Of a stretch of 64,000 bases of DNA, positions 42,127 to 50,034 are shown piece after piece. Origin of the DNA: Pythium myriotylum (lineage: Eukaryota > Oomycota > Peronosporomycetes > Pythiales > Pythiaceae). Each line of letters starts with the position of its first letter. Position 1 is the stretch's first letter. Location of the stretch: NCBI GenBank assembly GCA_023091665.1, contig JALJCQ010000012.1:1178001-1242000 (forward strand), given 5' to 3'. The translations under genes and the position numbers were made by a program. Under the pieces are notes generated by a model. The model searched no databases. It was not told the origin of the DNA and saw only the letters and a list, made by a program, of their open reading frames with translations.

Positions 42127-42482
42127 CATTCTTTGGGTGTCTCTTGTTCTCGCTTCGTTCGAAAAACCTCCTGAGATGTGACGCACTTGGGAGCTCTTCG
42201 CTGATTTGACAGCTTCGGTCGTCATCATTCCACTCGTTTGACTGGATGGCGACCAAAGGATGATGAGTCGCCGAGACGTGTCGTGGGTGATCAACATCAG
42301 TCTCGTGTCCCCGGAAGACAGCGCGTCACCGCCGAGTCAGCTCACTCCCTTCCCCGCGCCGCAACTCGGTCCCACGCGAGGCGAGTGCACTATCCCACGC
42401 GCGCAGCCACCAGAGCGAGCGCCATGGTTCTCGCCCCGCCATTCTTCTTCTCACGCTTCCGAGCCAAACCTTCTTCTCTCCA
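42127..42482. promoter_or_regulatory. Promoter/leader of the first arsH gene, with a 20-codon upstream ORF
   Basis: 356 bp between kinase E and arsH. An ATG at 42424 (GCCATGG, strong context) opens a 20-codon frame, MVLAPPFFFSRFRAKPSSLQ. Its TGA (42484-42486) overlaps the arsH ATG (42483-42485) as ATGA. If transcribed, it would be expected to affect arsH translation. The peptide is basic and hydrophobic, like an organelle presequence. Confidence 0.45.
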
Positions 42483-43241
42483 ATGACCACCACCGAAGCC
42501 GCCGACTCGCACGCCGCGTGGCGTCCGCACGCCGTCTCCGCCGACGCAGACGACTGGGTGCGCGACCTCGCTGACGAGCTCGCGCCGACCATCGGCTTCG
42601 CTCTGCCCGGCGCCACCAAGACCCACAAGCCGCGCATCCTCGTGCTCTACGGATCGCTGCGCGAAGGGAGCTTCTCGCGCTCGCTCGCGTACGAGAGCGC
42701 GCGCATCCTCGAGCTGCTCGGCGCCGAGGTCCGCGTCTTCAATCCAAGCGGACTGCCCGTGCGCGACCCGTCCGTGGAGAAGACCGACCCGAAGGTCCAA
42801 GAGCTGCGCGAGCTCGTGCACTGGAGCGAGGGCCACGTCTGGGTCTCGCCGGAGCTCCACGGCCAGATGACGGGCGTGTTCAAGAACCAGATCGACTGGA
42901 TCCCCGTGGGCGGCCCCGTGCACCCGACGCAGGGCAAGACCACGGTCGTGCTGCAGGTCAACGGCGGCGCCAACAGCTTCAACGCCGTCAACACGCTGCG
43001 CGTGCTCTCGCGCTGGATGCGCATGCCGTGCTCGACCGCCCAGTTCGGCGTGCCGTCGGCCTGGAAGGAGTTCGAGAACGGCCGCCTCAAGTCGGGCGAC
43101 CTGCGCAGCCGTCTCGTCGACACGATCGAAGAGTTCTACAAGTTCACGGTCGTGGTGCGTGAGCAGGCCGAGTTCCTCTCGGACCGTAACAGCGAACGCA
43201 AGGCCAAGGCCGAGAAGGAGAAGGAAGCCGACAAGCCGTAG
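42483..43241 (+). CDS. arsH: ArsH-type NADPH-dependent FMN reductase (copy 1)
   Basis: 252 aa, single exon. ArsH is a flavodoxin-fold FMN enzyme that oxidises trivalent organoarsenicals. The FMN-loop signature [19 protein letters not shown] (about 51-69) is present, followed by [64 protein letters not shown] and a Lys/Glu-rich C-terminal tail. Compared with copy 2 and the usual ArsH, it has HPTQGKT for RPTQGKT and CSTAQFGVP for the usual NQSSVP, so its substrate or cofactor handling may have shifted. First gene of the arsenic cluster. Confidence 0.92.
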   Translation: MTTTEAADSHAAWRPHAVSADADDWVRDLADELAPTIGFALPGATKTHKPRILVLYGSLREGSFSRSLAYESARILELLGAEVRVFNPSGLPVRDPSVEKTDPKVQELRELVHWSEGHVWVSPELHGQMTGVFKNQIDWIPVGGPVHPTQGKTTVVLQVNGGANSFNAVNTLRVLSRWMRMPCSTAQFGVPSAWKEFENGRLKSGDLRSRLVDTIEEFYKFTVVVREQAEFLSDRNSERKAKAEKEKEADKP

Positions 43242-43557
43242 ACACGGACTCCTTCGAAACGGTAGAATACTCATAGCGTCCATGCCAGTATCCACGGCCA
43301 TAAATGTAGCCATCTTGATCTCCATGTGGTAGCTCTCATACGCCGATCAATGGCAAATGCACTGCAGTTGAAGAGCTGGGGATGCTCGCAGAGAGCGTCA
43401 CGGGACAACGAGTCCACGAGAGCATTGGAGCACCATGCCGCCTCAAGAAGAGGGATGCTCTTCGGAGGCCAAGCTTCCTAATCCACTCATTTAGGATACA
43501 CACCACCTGACTGATCCGTTGACGAGCTCCATCCACCCCAACATCCACGACGTCCCC
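43242..43557. other. Intergenic region, arsH copy 1 to Acr2-like copy 1
   Basis: 316 bp, AT-richer than the flanking genes. It holds the 3' flank of arsH and the promoter of the reductase gene. Nothing else seen. Confidence 0.45.
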
Positions 43558-44076
43558 ATGTCCTCCGCGGCCGACTCGACGCCCGCCGCCGCGCCTGCGC
43601 CGCCGCTCGTTGCACCGCAGGTGCCTCGAATGGAAGCGACTGAACTGGGCGAGCTGCTGCTGGCGGACACCTCACCGCCCAAGCCACTGGTCGTGGATGT
43701 GAGGGATCCTGCCACGACCGGCGGCTTCATCAAGGGCGCCGTGAACGTGCCAAAGGTGCTTTTCGATAAGGACGAGTTCGTAGAAGAATTCCTGGAGAAG
43801 AACGCTCCGAACGGCGAGCTGCTCGTGTTCCACTGCAACAACAGCAACGGCCGAGGCCCCACGGCGGCAGGACGCGTCTACGACCACATCCAGGCCAAGT
43901 GGGGCGACCGCGAGATGAAGCCTCAAGTGCGCGTGCTCAAGGGCGGGTTCCGCACCTTCTCTGAGGTTTGTAGTGAGAGTTTTCTTTGAGTTCTCCTCCG
44001 AGTGACCCTGTGACTTCGTTTGTGTTAGACCTATGGACTCGACAGTCCTCTCGTGGATCCATCCGAGCTCCACTGA
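43558..44076 (+). CDS. Acr2/Cdc25-like rhodanese, probable arsenate reductase (copy 1)
   Basis: Two exons: 43558-43965 and 44029-44076; 151 aa, with a 63-nt phase-0 intron (weak GTTTGT donor). A single rhodanese domain has the active-site loop HCNNSNGRGPTAA, the C-x5-R form shared by Acr2-type arsenate reductases and Cdc25. VVDVRDPATTGGFIKGAVNV precedes it and VRVLKGGFRTFSE follows. The second exon encodes YGLDSPLVDPSELH. Arsenate reduction is inferred from the motif plus the ArsH and ACR3 neighbours; Cdc25-like phosphatase activity is the alternative. The frame extends upstream to 43519 without an ATG. Confidence 0.82.
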
Positions 44077-44364
44077 GGACCACGACTCAATTACTCTTGT
44101 GAGCTCATCTCTAGATCGAGCTGGGTGTTTATGGGCTCTCTGCTAGTCAAGATGTTGAATACGAGGCGTCTTTCGTTCTACAGTGTTTTCCGTTATCGCT
44201 TGTCAATTGCCCACCTTGACCTGCAAGTGTAGCCATCCAAAAGATCCTCTGCGTCATTGGCTGATATTCCCTCGCGGCGTGGAGATTGCGATCGGCCGAA
44301 GTGATCGCGATCACGATGGCGCGAGCTTCCTCGCCTCGCGGGCACTTGCTCTCCGCAGAGCTCG

Positions 44365-45213
44365 ATGCTTCGCCTCACTTTCGCTCGCACTGCCACGCGC
44401 CGCGTCTCGCTCTTCTCTCGCGCCATGGCGACCACAACTGATGCCAAGTGGCGCCCCCACGTGCTGCCCGCCGACGCCGACGACTGGGTGCGCGACCTCG
44501 CCCCCGACCTCGATGGCGCGCGAAGCTTCGTGGCGCCAGGCGCAGTCAAGACCCACAAGCCACGCATCCTCGTGCTCTACGGATCGCTGCGTGAGACGAG
44601 CTTCTCGCGCTTCCTGGCCTACGAATGCGCGCGAATCCTGGATCTGCTTGGCGCCGACGTGCGCGTGTTCAACCCGAGCGGACTGCCCGTGCGGGACCCG
44701 TCGATCGAGTCCTCTGACCCCAAGGTGCTCGAGCTTCGCGAGCTGGTGCTGTGGAGCGAAGGCCACGTCTGGGTTTCGCCCGAGATGCATGGTCAGATCA
44801 CTGGTGTCATGAAGAACCAGATCGACTGGATCCCGCTCAACACGGGCTCCGTGCGCCCCACGCAGGGCAAGACCGCGGTCGTGCTGCAGGTGAACGGTGG
44901 TTCACAGAGCTTCAACGCCGTCAACACGCTCCGCATTCTCGCGCGCTGGATGCGCATGCCGTGCTCGACGAACCAAAGCAGCGTGCCGATGGCGTGGAAG
45001 GAGTTTGAGAACGGACGCATGAAACCAAGCGACTTCCGCAACCGCGTTGTCGACGTGATTGAGGAGTTTTACAAGTTCACCCTTCTCATGCGCGAGCACG
45101 CAGACTTCCTTGTGGACCGCTACAGTGAACGCAAGGAGAAAGAAGAGAAAGGCCGATTGCTCACGCAGGCTGAAAAGGAGGCTGAGAAGGATGCTAACAA
45201 GCAGAAGAACTGA
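44365..45213 (+). CDS. arsH: ArsH-type NADPH-dependent FMN reductase (copy 2), possible mitochondrial form
   Basis: 282 aa, single exon. All ArsH signatures are present: [61 protein letters not shown] and CSTNQSSVP; this copy is closer to the usual family than copy 1. The first 20 residues, [20 protein letters not shown], are Arg-rich without acids, like a mitochondrial presequence. The first ATG (44365) has weak context (CTCGATGC), while the next in-frame ATG (44425, CGCCATGG) is strong and would give a cytosolic enzyme, so dual targeting by leaky scanning is possible. Convergent with the ACR3 gene. Confidence 0.92.
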   Translation: MLRLTFARTATRRVSLFSRAMATTTDAKWRPHVLPADADDWVRDLAPDLDGARSFVAPGAVKTHKPRILVLYGSLRETSFSRFLAYECARILDLLGADVRVFNPSGLPVRDPSIESSDPKVLELRELVLWSEGHVWVSPEMHGQITGVMKNQIDWIPLNTGSVRPTQGKTAVVLQVNGGSQSFNAVNTLRILARWMRMPCSTNQSSVPMAWKEFENGRMKPSDFRNRVVDVIEEFYKFTLLMREHADFLVDRYSERKEKEEKGRLLTQAEKEAEKDANKQKN

Positions 45214-45360
45214 GCAAACGTCCTCAGCCATTCCGCTGGCATCCATCTCGTCGTTGCATTGCGCACACCACGCAATGAAACTAGAGTTTCATTTCACAGT
45301 AAACGTTTGGATTGATTCGACCGACGGTGGAGTTTAATCGGCTAGAGCTGCTCTTTGTCT

Positions 45361-46554
45361 TCATGCGTCCGCCACAGCTACGTACACTGCGTCGCCATTT
45401 TCATTCGCGGCGGGCTTTTGCTGCCGTTTCATGGTACCTTCATCCAGAGATGCTGCCTGGTCATCATCTCCTGTCGACTGCTGGATGCCCAAGTTGGTAT
45501 GAGCGTCTTTGAACGTGACGTGGGTACGGAACCAGAAGGCCAAGTGAACGAGCGTGAGCATGGTCGGGATTTCAATCAGCGCGCCGACCACGCTCATCAG
45601 TGCGGGGTCAGACTTGAGACCAAACGATGCGATCGCGATGGCCAAGGCCAATTCAAAGTTGTTGCTTGCGGCTGTAAACGCCAGTGCGACGCTCTGCGGG
45701 TACGTGGCTCCAAGGAACGTGCTCAGCGAGAAGGAAACGACGAACATGGCGAGAAAGTAGATGAGCAGCGGCACGGCCGTGTACAAGACCTTGCCGATGT
45801 TGTCGGTGATGCGCTCACTCTGTGTGGAGAAAAGCACGACGACCGTGAAGAGCAACGCGATGAGTGTCAGCACGCCAATCCTGGGTGTAAACTTGGTCCA
45901 GTACCAGTCTTCTCCTTTCCAGACGCGACCGACAAGGGCCCATGTTCCGATGCCCAAGAGGAACGGTATACCCATGTAGATGCCGACGTTCTTGGCGACT
46001 TCACCCAATGACACGTGAACATTGTAACTTTCCAGGGACATTGCGTCTGGCAACTCGTTTAAGAACAGAGCGGCGTACGGCGAGTAGAGGCCGATGGTCA
46101 CGATGGAGTTGATGGCGACAATTGCAGCGCAATACTCGTCGTCGCCCTCGGCCAAGGCGTTCCAGACGACGACCATGGCGATACAGCGCGCACAGCCCAC
46201 AAGACTGAGCCCGGCCATGTAGCCAGGCTCGTTGTGGAAGAAAGCGGCGGCGAGAAGGTACATGACGAATGGCCCGAGCACCCAGTTCTGGAAGGTGGTG
46301 AGCAGTAGCAGCCGCCAGTCGGCGAGCACACGGTGGACGACGTTCCAGCGCACTCTCGCCAGTGGCGGGTACATCATGACGATGAGGCCGATGGCTACGA
46401 GCACGTTGGTGCCGCCGCTGAGCGTCGTGCTGTCGATAAAGTCTTGCACGGCGTGGAGCTGGCCGAGAGCGAGCCCGAGCCCCGCGGCCAGTGCGATCCA
46501 GAGCGAGAGCAGACGGTCGAGCAGACTGAGTTTCTTCAGTAGTGGCTCGCCCAT
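45361..46554 (-). CDS. ACR3: ACR3-family arsenite efflux transporter
   Basis: 397 aa, single exon, about ten membrane helices. ACR3 carriers expel As(III) from the cytosol across the plasma or vacuolar membrane. Family features: LWIALAAGLGLALG at the N-terminus, VGCARCIAMVVVWNALAEGD with the conserved Cys in the fourth helix, AAIVAINSIVTIGLYSPYA, TAASNNFELALAIAIASFG, and GALIEIPTML with the conserved Glu. Start at ATG 46554; the open frame reaches 46644 but has no earlier ATG. Convergent with arsH copy 2 and divergent from the second reductase gene, so the two transport/reduction genes share a 361-bp promoter region. Confidence 0.93.
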   Translation of the reverse strand: MGEPLLKKLSLLDRLLSLWIALAAGLGLALGQLHAVQDFIDSTTLSGGTNVLVAIGLIVMMYPPLARVRWNVVHRVLADWRLLLLTTFQNWVLGPFVMYLLAAAFFHNEPGYMAGLSLVGCARCIAMVVVWNALAEGDDEYCAAIVAINSIVTIGLYSPYAALFLNELPDAMSLESYNVHVSLGEVAKNVGIYMGIPFLLGIGTWALVGRVWKGEDWYWTKFTPRIGVLTLIALLFTVVVLFSTQSERITDNIGKVLYTAVPLLIYFLAMFVVSFSLSTFLGATYPQSVALAFTAASNNFELALAIAIASFGLKSDPALMSVVGALIEIPTMLTLVHLAFWFRTHVTFKDAHTNLGIQQSTGDDDQAASLDEGTMKRQQKPAANENGDAVYVAVADA

Positions 46555-46915
46555 TAGTCGGTGGTTGGTGGACTTGGCTCTAATAAGGCGTGGTTGGTGG
46601 ACTTGGCTGTAGATTTGAGACTGAGCAATGACGTGAGCGATCAAGTGCAGGTTGTGTCCTTTCAGATGACGATCGTCGGGTTACGATCGCCATCACACGC
46701 GTCGTAACCTGCTCTGAGCTAATCAGTATTCTAGCGGCATTATGTACGTTTTGGAACATCATTTTTGTATTTGAGGACATTGAAAAGGAGATTTGGGACT
46801 ATGGGTTACTGAGATCTCTTGGTGTAACCCCGATTAGATGACGATCAGGAGGCCAGATCGCAATCCTGATCAAGTTCCTCGCTCCTCTGCATTCTCGAAG
46901 TTGTGTCATCGGACC
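46555..46915. promoter_or_regulatory. Divergent promoter, ACR3 / Acr2-like copy 2
   Basis: 361 bp between the two start codons. It contains a 19-bp direct repeat near the ACR3 end (listed separately). It would allow joint arsenic-responsive control of pump and reductase; this is inference. Confidence 0.5.
46561..46608. repeat. 19-bp direct repeat just upstream of ACR3
   Basis: GTGGTTGGTGGACTTGGCT occurs at 46561-46579 and again at 46590-46608 (period 29). The nearer copy is 7 bp from the ACR3 start codon. It may be a duplicated leader or regulatory element. Confidence 0.7.
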
Positions 46916-47394
46916 ATGTCTGCCCCGTCGCTTGTTGCACCGCAGGTCGCTCGTATCGAAGCCACCGAGCTCGGTGAGCTGCTCTCTTCGGCCTCGGGCA
47001 GGAAGCCTGTGGTTGTCGACGTTCGGGACCCTGAGACCACCGGTGGGTTCATCAAGGGCGCCATCAACGTGCCCAAGGTCCTGTTCGACAAGGACGAATT
47101 CCTCGACGAGTTTCTTGAAAAGCACGCTAAGGGTGGAGAGCTATTCGTGTTTCACTGTCTCAACAGCAATGGACGTGGGCCGACAGCGGCTGGTCGGGTG
47201 TACGATCGTATCGAAGCCTCATGGACTGACAGTGAGACCAAGCCTGAAGTGCGTGTGCTGAAGGGTGGGTTTCGGGTGTTTTCGGAAGTGAGTGTATCGT
47301 CATGAACCGCTCTGGATTTCACTTGATTGACCTCTAGTTGGCACAGACGTACGGGTTGGATAGCCCTCTCGTTGATCCATCCGACTTGCATTAA
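46916..47394 (+). CDS. Acr2/Cdc25-like rhodanese, probable arsenate reductase (copy 2)
   Basis: Two exons: 46916-47287 and 47338-47394; 142 aa, with a 50-nt phase-0 intron at the same position as in copy 1. Active-site loop HCLNSNGRGPTAA (C-x5-R). Very similar to copy 1 along its length, including a second exon LAQTYGLDSPLVDPSDLH that is three residues longer at the junction. An in-frame ATG at 46838 would add 26 residues, but 46916 (GGACCATGT) aligns with the start of copy 1. Shares a promoter region with ACR3. Probable arsenate-to-arsenite step supplying ACR3. Confidence 0.82.
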
Positions 47395-47434
47395 CAGCTT
47401 TTGGCGACAACCGGAGCAGTGCGAGGCCCATCGG

Positions 47435-48946
47435 TTAACCACAACATGTTGGCTTCGCTTCACTTTTACTCCCATCCTGTCTATGAAAGACGTGATTTTT
47501 CATCGCTCCAAACGTTCGTGACAGGGTTCCTTGGTACAAACTTAGAGCAACCTCGCTCGAGAGACTGAGCGATGCTGTAGACACTCGATCAGCCGTCTTC
47601 GGGATGTACTGGACGTGAATCCTAAAAATTGTTGTCGTATCTTCGTCGCCACTTGCTTCGATCGTGCACCAACCACGCTCGACTACCCTCCCAATAGGTT
47701 TCTTCGTGCTGTCGCATTGATAACATCCATCGCATTCCCACACAAATGTCAAACGCCGGGGTTCAACGTAACGACGAATTGCCAGAAGCCCCGGGGGATT
47801 TCCCTCAGTTGAAGGCAATGGGCTGCAATCGGTGCCGCACTCTCCAAACAGTTCGTCTCCGTGGAGGGTCAAGTTCTACGATCAGGACAGATCAGCACAA
47901 AGTTATTCTGTTCGAAAAAATCAATAGCCGGTAGCTCACTGTTTGACTGCACGACTTGTTATCTGCGCTGCAATCTCCAACACAGGGCGAGCACAGGCGC
48001 CTCCATGTTGCATCGCTTACTTGATCCAACGTGAGGGCTAGTCTCTGGCACTCCATCACTTGAACTGACATCCCCGCGACGTCTCCTTCCGTGAGTATCT
48101 CCATGGAGATTTTGCGCGAGCCAATCTTCAGCCACGCCAAATCCCTGCCTCTCTTGTTCTTATGGTACGTCAGGTGAATGTTCCGAAAGAGATGCTGAAA
48201 CTGTTCGCGTGGAACGGAGCGTATTGGAAAACCTGAAACTCCATCGCCACAGGATCGTTTTGACGACACCACAGATTCCTGGGTTGCACCGCTTTCAAGA
48301 GAACTCTGGATAGGCTGAAGACAATAGACAGATGCAGTTAGCTTGAACTTTCAACCCAATGATTGAATCAGGAGCGCACCTTCATGTCAGGCAGAGCTTG
48401 AAGCGCTCGCTGCAAGAGACGACCCGCGTGAATGTGTTGTTCCCACATCTCCCGCAGCTGCTTGTTCTCCTTCATCGCTCGATGGTAGTCTAGCATCACA
48501 GCCCTCGACACCGCTCTCCATGAAGACTCTTTTCCACCCGAAAGCTCTTGTTGGTGGTTTTGAAGCTGGTGTAGTTTTCGCTGCAGCGTCGCCTCAGCTT
48601 GTCGCAGCTCTTCCAACTCTCTCTTCTTCCGTTTCCGGTTCAAGCGGCAACGCTCCACGTGAGAAGGTGCTTGTGCTTGTGCGGCTTCACTCTTTTCCTC
48701 GCCAATGTGTGCAGTCCACGCATCGGACGAAGAGAGAGAGCCCAGCGAGGCGAGCGAATCTGGGTCCTAGGACAAAGCGGCATCCAGCGGTCATGAGACT
48801 GCGTGCGACGACGCACACAACAACCTGGTGGTTCGTCCACGTACATATGCGTCTAGCGGCGCGTCCGCAGCGTCGATCTCCTCCAGCAGCGAGAGGAGAT
48901 CGGCCTCCGACTCGGCCATTTTCCTCAACTCGTCCAAGCGACCCAT
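47435..48946 (-). CDS. Leucine-zipper/START-like protein of the oomycete 'M96' type
   Basis: Four exons: 48946-48845, 48766-48380, 48314-47940 and 47875-47435; 434 aa, with introns of 64-78 nt, all phase 0. The N-terminus MGRLDELRKMAESEADLLSL is acidic and helical. A basic region and heptad-leucine coil follow (RLNRKRKKRELEELRQAEAT, about 78-110). The C-terminal half resembles a divergent START-like fold (YVEPRRLTFVWECDG, VVERGWCTIEAS). Many such genes exist in oomycetes, often labelled 'M96 mating-specific'. The assignment rests on general layout and is moderate. Convergent with the second reductase gene and divergent from kinase F. Confidence 0.7.
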
Positions 48947-50034
48947 CGTGCTCAGCGTGTCTATATTTGTTATATAGGAAATCCTCTGGTTGATAAAAGT
49001 AACCAAGGAGTAACAGGTTGAAGTGGGAGAGGCGAGGCCAAGTGGGCAGGCAGGTCTCACTTCACGTGCAGCCTCGGCGAGCGGCTTCTCGCCTCCTTCT
49101 CCACTGTCTTCCATCCGCCACGATCGCTGCACACATCACGTCTCGACGCGAAGAGGCGAGTCAAGAGACGACGGGTTTCCCCCTCGCGCAAAAGGCCACT
49201 CGAGCCGTCCGTCCTCTTGTGAGTCACAGGAAACCTCGCGTCTCGCCGCTGCGGCTGCGTGTAGCTAGTTGGAGCCACTCGGTGACTCCTCTTTACTTAC
49301 GCGACCTGTCCAGTCGCATGCCCCGCCGCGCCGAGGCTCCTCGTGGGGAACTGGACAATTCTGGACGCGCGGCCTTTCTCGGATCGCAGTGTAGCCACAC
49401 TGCCCGGCGCCACTCGGTGAGTTGCCTGTTCGCGCGGTTCGTCACGCACGCGCTTTGTCCAAATCGTAATCCGCCGACGGGCGTGGGGCCAGCGACCGAA
49501 CGCGAGCGGAAGTCGCGCTGGAAGGAACGGGGCCTCGGTCAGGAGAGAACGGCGGAGCCTTTGAGCAGCTACGGACCACGGCGCGTGCAGTAGCTGCTCG
49601 CGAGAGTCAACTGGATCGTCGCGGCGGTTAGACTACCGGAACGCCCATTCTTTCCAACAAAATCAAGATGAAACGGTGGGCTCTGGACTCACCGGATTCG
49701 AAAACCCGACGCAGTTGTGTCCCAAACAGGGCTTGGGTGCATCTTGTTTTGGGAATATGCCACTCACTAAGAAAGCTCGCCGAACGACAATGCCGAGTCT
49801 GCTGGAAGCTCGTCGTGGGCGACCGCGGATCCCCTTTCTTCTGTGGAAGAATCGCGCGCGCAGTGTGAAGAGCGTGGCACGCGTCGAACGCCAATCCATG
49901 GAGCGCTCACTTCGCAACCTTCCGTCCGGGAGGTCGGACACGGCGAACCATCTCGCACCGGAAGGTCCAACCTCGCGTTCACTGGACTCTCCGCCTCGTC
50001 CAGTAAACAGTCCAGAAGCTACGCTGTCGCACTC
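48947..50034. other. Intergenic region upstream of kinase gene F
   Basis: 1088 bp containing the divergent promoters of the M96-like gene and kinase F. Several GC-rich open frames (up to 191 codons at 49018-49593) have no recognisable content. The kinase F frame itself is open back to 49843 but without an ATG. No repeats or RNA genes seen. Confidence 0.5.

Noticed and set aside
43558..47394. Acr2-like genes as plain cell-cycle Cdc25 phosphatases
   Set aside because: The active-site loop alone cannot separate the two, but their position between ArsH and ACR3 and the shared promoter with ACR3 favour arsenate reductase. Kept as an alternative in the entries.
49018..49593. 191-codon open frame upstream of kinase F
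   Set aside because: Biased Arg/Ser/Thr/Pro composition, no motif and no splice partners; it lies in the expected promoter region.
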